Source: Aeromicrobium chenweiae (GTDB lineage Bacteria > Actinomycetota > Actinomycetes > Propionibacteriales > Nocardioidaceae). Taken from it: a stretch of 64,000 nucleotides of DNA. The translations under genes and the position numbers were made by a program. The notes below the pieces were generated by a model, which was given only the letters and a program-made list of their open reading frames with translations, was not told where the DNA came from and made no database searches. Shown here piece after piece: positions 45,295-53,608 of the stretch. Location of the stretch: contig NZ_CP026952.1 of the NCBI RefSeq assembly GCF_003065605.1, positions 868,001 through 932,000 on the forward strand, read 5' to 3'. Position 1 is the stretch's first letter, and each line of letters starts with the position of its first letter.

Positions 45295-46986
45295 GTGCCC
45301 CCCGCCATGACCGCTCCCAGCACCCGTCCGCGCGCGAGCCTCGCACGGGTCGTCGACGACCTCGGCGCCACCCTGCTCGAGCTCGTGCACGGCGACACGG
45401 GCCGCGCCGACGACATCGGCGGGGTGGTGATCCACGACCCGGTCGACGCCCCCGTCCTGCCGCCCCGCGCCCTCGTCCTCGGCGTGGCGCTGGACGACGC
45501 GGCGGAGGTGGCCGCGCTGCTGCTGGACCTGGGCCGCCAGGACGCCGCCGCGCTGGTCGTCCGGGCCCCGGTGCCGTTCACCGACGAGGTGCGCACGGCG
45601 GCCGACAGCTCGGGCGTGGCGCTGCTCGGGCTGAGCCGGGGCGCTCCCTGGGCCCACCTCGCGTCGATGCTGCGCTCGGTGCTCGCGGAGGGCGACGTCG
45701 GCGGGGCCACGCCCGAGACGCTCGGCGGCCTGCCGTCCGGTGACCTGTTCGCGGTCGCCAACGCCATCTCCTCGCTGCTCGACGCGCCGGTGACGATCGA
45801 GGACCGCAGCTCGCGCGTGCTCGCGTTCTCCGGCCGCCAGGACGAGGCCGATCCGTCCCGGGTCGAGACGATCCTCGGCCGCCAGGTGCCCGAGCGCTAC
45901 TCCAGGATCCTCAACGAGCGCGGCGTGTTCCGTGAGCTGCACCGCTCGGTGCAGCCGATCTACATGGAGGCGATGCCGGACGTCAACGAGGCCATCACGA
46001 TGGCCCGGGTCGCGGTGGCGGTACGCGCGGGCGACGAGGTCCTCGGGTCGATCTGGGCCGCGGTGCCGGGCCCGCTCAGCCCCGAGCGCACCGCCGCGCT
46101 CCGCGATGCCGCGCAGCTCGTCGCGCTCCACCTGCTGCGGGTGCGCGCGGGTGCCGACGTCGAGCGCCGGGTCCGCGCCGACCTGGTCGGCTCGGTGCTG
46201 GAGGGGGGAGCGGGTGCCCGCGACGCGCTCGAGCGCCTCGGCCTGGCCGACACCCAGCTGCTGGTGCTCGGCTTCACGGTCGCCGACGCCGGACCGCTCG
46301 ACCGGACCGATCCCTCGGCGGCCCACGAGCGCCAACGCCTCGGCGACGCGTTCGCGATGCACCTCAGCGCGGTCAACCCGCGCTCCGCGTCGGCTCTGTT
46401 CGACGGTGTCGCGTACGGGTTGGCGGCCGCGAGCGGCTCACCCGAGGAGGCAGAGGCGCGGGCGATGCGCATCGCCCACGACTTCCTGGGCCGGATCGGC
46501 GGGAAGCTGCGGCCCATCGTGGCGATCGGCCCGATGGCGACCAACCTCTCGGACATCGTCCGGGCCCGCGCCACGACCGACCGGATCCTGCGAGTGCTGC
46601 GCGAGGGCAACGGCAGCAGGCCGGTGGCGCGGCTGGTCGACGTCCAGACCGAGTCCCTGCTCATGGAGCTCCGCGACCGGACCATCGCCCGCGGCGAGCA
46701 GCTCACCGGCCCGCTGGCGCGCCTGGTCGCGTACGACCGGCAGCACGACGGCAGCCTCGTGGCCACCCTGCAGGCGTGGCTCGACGCCTTCGGCGACGTG
46801 ACGCGGGCGTCCGAGGCTCTGTTCGTGCACCCCAACACGTTTCGGTACCGGCTCCGCCGGGTCAAGGAGATCGGTGACGTCGACCTGGCGGACCCGGTGC
46901 AGCGGTTCGCGCTGACCCTGCAGCTGAGCCTGTGGCCCGGACTGGCAGGACGTCCCGGGTCGGACCAGCCGACCCGGGACGCCTGA
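45295..46986 (+). CDS. PucR/CdaR family transcriptional regulator
   Basis: 563 aa. N-terminal PucR-like sensor region (LHGDTGR-type segment, here LELVHGDTGRADDIGGVVI), a central GGDEF-like/CdaR domain (LGFTVADAGPLDRTD; MRIAHDFLGRIGGKLRPIVA) and a C-terminal PucR HTH (ASEALFVHPNTFRYRLRRV). Members typically activate catabolic genes for purines, amino acids or amides on binding a pathway metabolite. It lies 84 bp downstream of the racemase on the same strand and is the only regulator near the operon, so it is the best candidate for its control. Confidence 0.9.
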   Translation: MPPAMTAPSTRPRASLARVVDDLGATLLELVHGDTGRADDIGGVVIHDPVDAPVLPPRALVLGVALDDAAEVAALLLDLGRQDAAALVVRAPVPFTDEVRTAADSSGVALLGLSRGAPWAHLASMLRSVLAEGDVGGATPETLGGLPSGDLFAVANAISSLLDAPVTIEDRSSRVLAFSGRQDEADPSRVETILGRQVPERYSRILNERGVFRELHRSVQPIYMEAMPDVNEAITMARVAVAVRAGDEVLGSIWAAVPGPLSPERTAALRDAAQLVALHLLRVRAGADVERRVRADLVGSVLEGGAGARDALERLGLADTQLLVLGFTVADAGPLDRTDPSAAHERQRLGDAFAMHLSAVNPRSASALFDGVAYGLAAASGSPEEAEARAMRIAHDFLGRIGGKLRPIVAIGPMATNLSDIVRARATTDRILRVLREGNGSRPVARLVDVQTESLLMELRDRTIARGEQLTGPLARLVAYDRQHDGSLVATLQAWLDAFGDVTRASEALFVHPNTFRYRLRRVKEIGDVDLADPVQRFALTLQLSLWPGLAGRPGSDQPTRDA

Positions 46987-46998
46987 CGGCGCGGCTCG

Positions 46999-49521
46999 TC
47001 AGCCGCCCGGCGAGGTCGGCGACGACCGCAGGAGGTACCGGGTCGGCAGCTCCACCGAGACCACGATGAGGGCCACGACCAGGGCGGCGGTCCCGGGGAC
47101 CAGCCAGATCGGTGCCGACGGCCACGGGTAGCCCAGGAACCCGATGCCGAGGAACGCCAGCGGGAGTGCCGAGACCACGAGCGCCGCGCCCACGGAGACC
47201 GTGGCGGCGATCAGGGACTCGCGCCTCGTGGTGCCGAGGACCTGCGCACGGGTCGCGCCGGCCGTGCGCAGAGCGGCGATCTCACCGCGGCGTTGGGTCG
47301 TGACCGCCACGATCCGGTTGGAGATCGTCAGCGCGAGGTAGCCGAGCAGCACCGCGATCGTCGCGACGTTGAGCAGCATGCCCTGCGCCGCGACCGACGT
47401 GCTCGCGTCCGCCGTGGTCCGCTCGACGTCGAGCCCGGGGCGGGACGAGGCGAGCGACGAGAGGGCCGCGCTCGCCTCGGAGGTGTCGTCCGCCCGGACG
47501 AGCAGAGTCTGGTCGAGCCCGGACGTCGTGTGCTTCAGGGCCAGGTCCCGCGACAGCACGACCGAGCCGAGACCGAGCTCGCGGTCGTACACCGCCACGA
47601 CCTTCGGGCGGACCTTGGTGCCGTCGCCCAGGGTGAGCCGGACGGTCTTGCCGACCTCGGCGTCGCGCGAGGTGGCCGCGCCTGCGCCAACGGCGATCGT
47701 GTCGCCCTTCAGCCGGGCGAGGCTGCCGCTACGCACGTCGAGGTCGAGGACGCCCGGCGTGTCCGGACCGAGCACCATGGCGGGCTCCGCCTCGACCTCG
47801 GTGTCTCCCAGGACGCGGTGCGGCCAGACCACGGAGGTGGTCGACATCGGTGCGGCCGCGCGCACCCCGTCCAGCCGGCGCACCTGCTCGGCGAGATCGT
47901 CCGGCACGCCGCCGAGGCCGTCCGCGGTGACGCGGAGCTGGGCGGTCGTGGCGTCCTGCACGCTGTCGTCGCTCGCCTTCAGCAGCGTGGTCTGCGAGAT
48001 CGCGTACGTCAGCGTGAAGATCATGAGCATCGCCGAGGCCGTGATGACGCCCGCGAAACGGGTCGTGAAGACGCGCATGTTCGTCACCGCGAGCCACGTG
48101 GGCGCCGACACGCGGTCGGGGATGCGTCCGCCGAGGGCGTCGCTGGCGCGGCGCAGGAGGGCCGGCGCCGCCACCGCGAGCCCGATCGCCGCGACGATCC
48201 CCGCGGTCGACGTCATCGCGGCGCCGATGTCGGTGCGCACGAACAGGGGAGTCGTGGAGAGAGCCACGGCGGCCAGCAGGATGAGCAGGCCGATGCGCTC
48301 GCGGATGCGCGAGGGCACGCGCGCCTCGCTGGAGGACTCCACCATGGCGTCCACGGCCGGCATCCGGGAGGCGCGCCAGGAGGCCGCCCGGGCCGCGAGC
48401 TGGGCGACGGCTGCCATCGACGCGATGCCGACGAGCGCCGGCAGCGGGCCGTAGGTGAGCGGCAGCGACGGGGGCAGGATGTCTGTCGCCCGCAGCAGCG
48501 CACCGAGCTGGCCCGCGAGCAGGTAGCCCAGCACGATGCCGGGAACCGACGCGATCGCGGCCACCACGGTCGTCTCGGCCGCGATGAGGCTGCGGACCTG
48601 GCCCGGTGTCGCGCCGATCGATCGCATCAGGGCCAGTGCCCGGCGCTGTCCTGCGACGGACACGGTCACGGCGCCGGTGAGCACGAACCCGACGAGCAGC
48701 ACGACGATGCCGCCGAGCGATCCCGCGACCAGCAGCAGGGTGCCGCGGGCCGCCGTGACGTCGGGAGCTGCGGTGTCGCCGCGGTCGGCGCCCGTGGTGA
48801 CCTTCAGGCCCGATCCCCGCAGCTCGTCACGCACGGCGTCGGCGACGGTGTCGACCGACCCCGAGGCGACCGTCAGGCCGACGAGGTCCGCGCGGGTGCC
48901 CGCGCCGGTCGACTCGCGGAACGCGGTGGCCGCGGCGTCGCTGAAGTAGAGATTCTGCCCGCCGCCGCTGACGACGGCCGTCACCCGGTAGGTCCGAGCG
49001 TCACCGCCGGCGGCCGCGATCTGGATGTCGTCACCTGCGGACACGCGCGCCGCCTTCGCGGTGCTCGAGCCGAGCGCGATCTCGTCCGCGCCCACGGGAG
49101 CGGATCCGTCCGTGCTGTGACGCCCGAGCAGCTGGACGGACGACCAGCCGTGGCCCGCGGTCCGCGGGTCGTCGGTCGGGACGACCCGACCGTCGGCGTC
49201 GACCAAGGCGGCCGGGAACGAGACGTCGGCGACCGCGCTGTGCACCCCCGGGACCCTGACCAGGTCGGCCGCGACGTCCCCGGGGATGCGGTTGCGCTCC
49301 GGCAGCACGGCGGGGATGCTCTCGGGGGCACTGACGGACTGGGGTGCGGTCACCACGATGTCCGCGCCGGCCAGGCGGCCGACGGGAGCGTGCGACCTGA
49401 GCCCGGACTCGGTCAGCACACCGGTCGCGGTGACGAGGGCGGCGCCGCCGAGGGCGGCACACGCGATGGCGACCAGCGAGGTGAGGCGGTGGCGGGCCAT
49501 CCGGAGGGCGAGCTGGATCAT
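46999..49521 (-). CDS. FtsX-like ABC transporter permease (two-repeat type)
   Basis: 840 aa. N-terminal helix (LTSLVAIACAALGGAALVTA), a large extracytoplasmic domain, then two FtsX modules of three to four helices. The first is near GSLGGIVVLLVGFVLTGAVT and ALALMRSIGATPGQVRSLI; the second near the C-terminus has GEIAALRTAGATRAQVLGTT. The coupling motifs RSIGATPGQ and RTAGATRAQ mark the MacB/FtsX superfamily. It works with the ATPase encoded 3 nt upstream, moving lipids, peptides or antibiotics out or transducing force rather than importing. The adjacent two-component system suggests an envelope-stress or antimicrobial response. Confidence 0.92.
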   Translation of the reverse strand: MIQLALRMARHRLTSLVAIACAALGGAALVTATGVLTESGLRSHAPVGRLAGADIVVTAPQSVSAPESIPAVLPERNRIPGDVAADLVRVPGVHSAVADVSFPAALVDADGRVVPTDDPRTAGHGWSSVQLLGRHSTDGSAPVGADEIALGSSTAKAARVSAGDDIQIAAAGGDARTYRVTAVVSGGGQNLYFSDAAATAFRESTGAGTRADLVGLTVASGSVDTVADAVRDELRGSGLKVTTGADRGDTAAPDVTAARGTLLLVAGSLGGIVVLLVGFVLTGAVTVSVAGQRRALALMRSIGATPGQVRSLIAAETTVVAAIASVPGIVLGYLLAGQLGALLRATDILPPSLPLTYGPLPALVGIASMAAVAQLAARAASWRASRMPAVDAMVESSSEARVPSRIRERIGLLILLAAVALSTTPLFVRTDIGAAMTSTAGIVAAIGLAVAAPALLRRASDALGGRIPDRVSAPTWLAVTNMRVFTTRFAGVITASAMLMIFTLTYAISQTTLLKASDDSVQDATTAQLRVTADGLGGVPDDLAEQVRRLDGVRAAAPMSTTSVVWPHRVLGDTEVEAEPAMVLGPDTPGVLDLDVRSGSLARLKGDTIAVGAGAATSRDAEVGKTVRLTLGDGTKVRPKVVAVYDRELGLGSVVLSRDLALKHTTSGLDQTLLVRADDTSEASAALSSLASSRPGLDVERTTADASTSVAAQGMLLNVATIAVLLGYLALTISNRIVAVTTQRRGEIAALRTAGATRAQVLGTTRRESLIAATVSVGAALVVSALPLAFLGIGFLGYPWPSAPIWLVPGTAALVVALIVVSVELPTRYLLRSSPTSPGG

Positions 49522-49524
49522 GGC

Positions 49525-50286
49525 TCAGTCCTCGCTCATCGAGATCAGCCGGTTCGCCAGGTCAGCGGCGTCCGGCTCGGTCACGGTCTGCACGATGTGG
49601 CCGTCCGCCATGACGACGACGGTGTCCGCCTGGGCCGCGACCGCGGGGTCGTGCGTGACCATCACGATGGTCTGGCCCAGGTCCTCGGCGACCTCGCGGA
49701 ACAGCTTGAGCACCCCGCGGGCGGTCCGCAGGTCGAGGGCTCCGGTCGGCTCGTCGGCGAAGACCACCGAGGGGCGGGTCACGAGGGCGCGGGCGATCGC
49801 CGCGCGCTGCTGCTGGCCACCGGACAGCTCGGCCGGGCGGTGGTCGACCCGGCCGGCCAGCCCGACGCGCTCCACCAGCGAGTCCACCCAGGCGGGATCG
49901 GCCTCGCGACCGGCCAGCCGTAGGGGCAGCGTGATGTTGTCGGCGACGGACAGCGACGGCACCAGGTTGTAGGCCTGGAACACGAAGCCCACGAGGTCGC
50001 GGCGCATCTCGGTGCGCTTGGTCTCGTTGAGGGACCGGGTGTCGCGGCCGTCGATGAGGACCGTGCCGGAGGTGGGGACGTCGAGCGCCGCGGCGCAGTG
50101 CATCAGCGTCGACTTGCCCGACCCGGAGGGTCCCATGACGGCGAGGAAGGAGCCCCGCTCGACGGTCAGTGACACGTCGTCGAGCGCGTGGACACCGCCC
50201 TCGTACGTCTTGGAGACGTGGTCGAGCGTGATGACGGCGTCGCGGGCGGCCTCGGGTGGGACGGGGGCGAGCGCTGGGCTGCTCAT
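49525..50286 (-). CDS. ABC transporter ATP-binding protein, MacB/LolD type
   Basis: 253 aa. Walker A GPSGSGKST, Q-loop VFQAYNLVPSLSVADN, signature LSGGQQQRAAIA, Walker B VVFADEPTGALD and H-loop MVTHDPAVA. All are typical of ATPases partnering FtsX-like permeases. ATG 50286 overlaps the stop of the 66-aa membrane protein gene by 4 nt and the permease gene begins 3 nt after its stop. Confidence 0.94.
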   Translation of the reverse strand: MSSPALAPVPPEAARDAVITLDHVSKTYEGGVHALDDVSLTVERGSFLAVMGPSGSGKSTLMHCAAALDVPTSGTVLIDGRDTRSLNETKRTEMRRDLVGFVFQAYNLVPSLSVADNITLPLRLAGREADPAWVDSLVERVGLAGRVDHRPAELSGGQQQRAAIARALVTRPSVVFADEPTGALDLRTARGVLKLFREVAEDLGQTIVMVTHDPAVAAQADTVVVMADGHIVQTVTEPDAADLANRLISMSED

Positions 50287-50483
50287 GTGCGGTCCCTGGT
50301 CCAGAGCGCGACCAGACCGGCCAGCGCCACCGCGGTGACGACGCCGATCGTGATCTGGACGGTCAGGCTGGCGGCTGCGGCGGACGCGATGATGTTCGCG
50401 ACGGCACCGAGCACGAGGACGACCCACAGGAACGTGCGGAGGTGGGATCCGGCGGGGGAGACGGGGTGTGAGCGCTCGTTCAT
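50283..50483 (-). CDS. 66-aa two-helix membrane protein
   Basis: 66 aa with two membrane segments (FLWVVLVLGAVANIIASAAA and ITIGVVTAVALAGLVALW) and charged ends. GAAGGAG stands at good distance before ATG 50483, and the stop overlaps the ATPase start, so it is a real coupled gene. No family recognised. Its position at the head of the exporter operon suggests an accessory subunit or regulator of the transporter or of the histidine kinase. Confidence 0.75.
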   Translation of the reverse strand: MNERSHPVSPAGSHLRTFLWVVLVLGAVANIIASAAAASLTVQITIGVVTAVALAGLVALWTRDRT

Positions 50484-50599
50484 GACGGGCTCCTTCGAAT
50501 GGGGATCAGATGTCTCCTACGCTACGAATCCCCGGCGTTCCAGACCATCCCGTGGCCTGCACAATCGGTGGTACAGCCTGCACCACCCAGGCGTGGGGG

Positions 50600-51268
50600 T
50601 CAGCCCGCCACGGGGCGCCCCGGACCGGCCTCGAGATAGCGCAGCACCGCAGCGACGCGCCGGTCGGCGCGGTCGTCCGGGGCGAGGTCGAGCTTGGCGA
50701 AGATGTTCCGCACGTGCTTGTGGATCGCACCCTCGGTGACCACGAGCCGCTCCGCGATCGCGGTGTTGCCGAGCCCCTCGGCCATCAGTGCCAGCACCTC
50801 GTCCTCCCGCTCGGTGAGCCGGGAGAGCCGCGGGTCGGCCTGCTGGCGGGACAGCAGCTGGGACACCACGTCGGGGTCCAGCGCCGTGCCGCCGTCCGCG
50901 ACCCGGTGGAGCGCCTCGAGGAACTCCTCGACCCGTCCGACGCGCTCCTTGAGCAGGTAGCCGAGGCCCTGGACGCCCTGCGCCAGCAGGTCCGTCGCGA
51001 AGGCCTGCTCGACGTACGCCGACAGGACCAGGATGGCCAGGTCGGGCTGGCGGCGCTTGGCCTCCACGGCGGCGACGATGCCCTCGCTGGTGTGGGTCGG
51101 CGGCATGCGGACGTCGACCACGGCGACGTCCGGCCGGTGCTCGTCGACGGCCCGGAGGAACTCGTCGGCGTCGCCGGCGGTCGCCACGACGTCGATCGAC
51201 TCCGCACGCAACAAGCTGGCGAGGCCCTCGCGCAGCAGCGCGTCGTCCTCCGCGATCACGATCCGCAT
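50600..51268 (-). CDS. NarL/LuxR-type response regulator
   Basis: 222 aa. Receiver domain with acidic pocket AEDD and phospho-acceptor Asp52 (VAVVDVRMPP), switch residue in LVLSAY and Lys in YLLKERVG. LuxR-type HTH at about 155-210 (LTEREDEVLALMAEG, then AIAERLVVTEGAIHKHVRNI). ATG 51268 overlaps the end of the kinase gene by 13 nt. Probable target: the exporter operon 117 bp downstream. Confidence 0.94.
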   Translation of the reverse strand: MRIVIAEDDALLREGLASLLRAESIDVVATAGDADEFLRAVDEHRPDVAVVDVRMPPTHTSEGIVAAVEAKRRQPDLAILVLSAYVEQAFATDLLAQGVQGLGYLLKERVGRVEEFLEALHRVADGGTALDPDVVSQLLSRQQADPRLSRLTEREDEVLALMAEGLGNTAIAERLVVTEGAIHKHVRNIFAKLDLAPDDRADRRVAAVLRYLEAGPGRPVAG

Positions 51269-52497
51269 GGCAACCAAGCGTGCAACGTCGTCGGGCCGGC
51301 CGCCGGGCTGCTGACCTCGAAGCTGCCGTCGTGCGCCTCGATGCGCCGGCGGATGCCGGCCAGTCCGGATCCGGGTGTCTCGCTCGCGCCACCGTGGCCG
51401 TCGTCGGTGACCCGGACGTCCAGGTGCCCGTCGATGCTGCGGACGGTCACCGTCGCCTGCCGGGCGCCGCTGTGGCGCGAGACGTTGGTCAGTGCCTCGG
51501 CGACCATGTAGTAGGCGCTGGCCTCCACCGACGCGGGGCAACGGGTGGCGCTGACGTCGACCGCCGTGGGCACGCCGGAGGTGGCCGCCAGCCCCGCGAT
51601 CGCGCCCTCCAGCCCGCGGTCGGACAGCACCGGCGGCAGGATCCCCCGGATCGTGGTGCGCAGCTCGCCCAGCGCCCGCTCCACCGAGGTCTGGGCCTGC
51701 TCGAGCAGGTCGTCGGCAGCGGACCGGTCGTCGCCCAGCTGGCGGCGGGCCGCACCGATCAGGACGTTCGCCGCGACCAGCGGGTTCTGCGTGCCGTCGT
51801 GGAGCGAGCGCTCGATCCGGCGCAGCTCGGTCGCGTGCGCGTCGAGGGCGGCAGCACGGGTAGCGGTGAGCTCGGCGATCCGCAGGGGCAGGTCGGTCCC
51901 GGGCGGGGGCGGCAGGAGTGCGCGGCCGGGGCGGGACTGGAGGCGCGCCAGGGTCGGCGTGAGCAGGACGGTCAGGACGGCCCAGCCCACGGCCGAGAGC
52001 GCGACCAGCAGGGCCTCGCCCCACGACTCGATGACCCAGAACCAGAGCGCGGCGCTGGCCTCCCCCCGCGGGGCGAGCCACCACCACAGCGGGAAGGTGG
52101 CGTCTCGTACCGCGAAGAGCGGCAGCGCGACGCCGACGAGCCCGACCAGCAGCCCCCAGGTGGCGTGCACCACGAGCCATCGCACGTCCCGGCGCAGCGA
52201 CGCGTCGGCGAGGGCCGGCCGCAGTCCGGCGGGCAGCGGTCCCGGGCCCGGGACGTCCGTGCCCCACCGGGCGAGCCGGGTCCTCTCGCGGTCCGCGGTC
52301 CAGCGCACCACCCGCAGGACGGTCGGCGCGAGCAGCAGCCCCACGCCGACGACCGCGGTGACGGCGACCACGACGAGGAGGACCAGCGCGCCGAGCGCGA
52401 GCAACGAGGTGCCGAGCCCGCTGCCGAGCTCCGCGACCGATCGCAGCAGCTCGCGGGGACGCGTCGCCCACGACCGGCGGTCCGACAGCGCTCCCAT
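51256..52497 (-). CDS. Sensor histidine kinase (HisKA_3/NarX type)
   Basis: 413 aa. Membrane part at about 20-190 with paired helices near residues 35-60 and at 110-185, including an FxRD-like stretch. HisKA_3 segment with His233 in RRIERSLHDGTQN. The HATPase has VAEALTNVSRHSGA and DDGHGGASETPGSGLAGIRR. It phosphorylates the response regulator encoded downstream. I place the start at ATG 52497 because TAGGTT lies 7 nt upstream (52505-52510); in-frame GTG 52503 and TTG 52506 are possible. Confidence 0.9.
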   Translation of the reverse strand: MGALSDRRSWATRPRELLRSVAELGSGLGTSLLALGALVLLVVVAVTAVVGVGLLLAPTVLRVVRWTADRERTRLARWGTDVPGPGPLPAGLRPALADASLRRDVRWLVVHATWGLLVGLVGVALPLFAVRDATFPLWWWLAPRGEASAALWFWVIESWGEALLVALSAVGWAVLTVLLTPTLARLQSRPGRALLPPPPGTDLPLRIAELTATRAAALDAHATELRRIERSLHDGTQNPLVAANVLIGAARRQLGDDRSAADDLLEQAQTSVERALGELRTTIRGILPPVLSDRGLEGAIAGLAATSGVPTAVDVSATRCPASVEASAYYMVAEALTNVSRHSGARQATVTVRSIDGHLDVRVTDDGHGGASETPGSGLAGIRRRIEAHDGSFEVSSPAAGPTTLHAWLPCGS

Positions 52498-52540
52498 GGC
52501 CACCAACCTACCGTCGGGCAGCGGCTCGAACCGCCGGATC

Positions 52541-53047
52541 TCAGGTCGGGAGCGGCGTCGATCGTCCCCATCCGCTGCCCTCGGTGAGATGGTCGAGCAG
52601 CGGCTGCAGGCGGTAAGGGACCGGCGTGCCCACCGAGAAGGTTGACGTGGTCTTGCGGACGCCCTCGATGTCGACGATCGAGGCGGTCAGCGGCTGCAGC
52701 GCCTCCAACGACGCGATCGCGACGTGCACGAGCAGGTCCTCGCGTCCGGCCTGGAGCTTGACCTCGATGACCTCCGGCAGGGCGGCCAGCCCGCGGACGA
52801 CCTCGGCCATGCGGCGCTGGTCCAGCTCGAGGCTGATCAGGGCCTGGACGGGCATCCCCACGGCGCTGAGGTCGATGATCGGCCGGAACCCACGCAGGAT
52901 GCCGACGTCCTCGAGGCGGCGGATCCGCTGCTGGATCGTGTTGCGGCTGACGCCGAGGTCGGTCGCGAGCTCGGCGATGCCGACCCGGGCGTTCGCGGTG
53001 AGCCGGCCGAGGATCTCCGCGTCGAGCCGGTCGATGCTTGTCATCAT
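52541..53047 (-). CDS. Lrp/AsnC family transcriptional regulator
   Basis: 168 aa. N-terminal HTH (LDAEILGRLTANARVGIAEL, then LGVSRNTIQQRIRRLEDVG) and C-terminal RAM ligand domain (PVQALISLELDQRRMAEVV, then LPEVIEVKLQAGREDLLVHV). Such proteins sense amino acids and control amino acid metabolism or transport. ATG 53047 or 53044, with GAAGGG upstream. Divergent from the ACT-domain gene, which could be its target. Could also relate to the D-amino acid operon 6 kb away, but nothing in the sequence shows that. Confidence 0.92.
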   Translation of the reverse strand: MMTSIDRLDAEILGRLTANARVGIAELATDLGVSRNTIQQRIRRLEDVGILRGFRPIIDLSAVGMPVQALISLELDQRRMAEVVRGLAALPEVIEVKLQAGREDLLVHVAIASLEALQPLTASIVDIEGVRKTTSTFSVGTPVPYRLQPLLDHLTEGSGWGRSTPLPT

Positions 53048-53139
53048 GGGACCCTTCGTGTGGTCGCTGGTGGGCTGGAGTTGGCAGTCTGCCACGTTGT
53101 GCGGCGAACTGTTGACCAGCGTGCTCAGCGTCTGGAGGA

Positions 53140-53168
53140 TTGACCCATCACGGCGTCAACGATATCCG
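53140..53168 (+). promoter_or_regulatory. Promoter of ACT-domain gene
   Basis: TTGACC (53140-53145), 17 nt, TATCCG (53163-53168), 27 nt before ATG 53196 with AGGTGG-like ribosome site between. Confidence 0.5.
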
Positions 53169-53195
53169 CTGCGCCGGTCGGGACAGGTGGCATGC

Positions 53196-53513
53196 ATGGT
53201 GGGCAACGGGCGCGACACGGCAACCCGTCCGGTAGCCGTGGGCCCGCGCGCCTACGTCGTGACCGTGTCTCTCGCCGCGGACGACCGCGGTGCCGACCTC
53301 CTCACGATCGCCTCGGTGCTGCACCGCCGCGGCGTCCGAGTCGTGGAGGCGGACCTCGCGCGACCCGCGGACGGCCTGCGGACCTTCAGCGCCACGATCG
53401 TCACCGACGCCATGCGCGCCGCGACCGTCGTGCGGACGTTGCAGAACCGCATCGACGTCCTGGACGCCGATCTGTTCGAGGCACTCGACACCCGGGTGCG
53501 CATCGCGTCCTGA
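53196..53513 (+). CDS. Small ACT-like domain protein
   Basis: 105 aa. The pattern of strand, helix, strand with RPVAVGPRAYVVTVSLAADD, LLTIASVLHRRGVRVVEADL and FSATIVTDAMRAATVVRTLQ resembles ACT domains such as that of the acetolactate synthase small subunit. It has no second domain. Such stand-alone ACT proteins bind amino acids and regulate enzymes or transcription. The divergent Lrp gene supports an amino acid link. ATG 53196 is chosen for its ribosome site; the ATG at 53192 is out of frame. Confidence 0.75.
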   Translation: MVGNGRDTATRPVAVGPRAYVVTVSLAADDRGADLLTIASVLHRRGVRVVEADLARPADGLRTFSATIVTDAMRAATVVRTLQNRIDVLDADLFEALDTRVRIAS

Positions 53514-53608
53514 CCCCCGACCTGTGCCGGTCAGCTGGTCGTGCGCGCGGCCCGGCTCGTCACATCGTCGACTGAGCGGGGCGCGGACCGCGCGCCTAGA
53601 CTGGGTGG

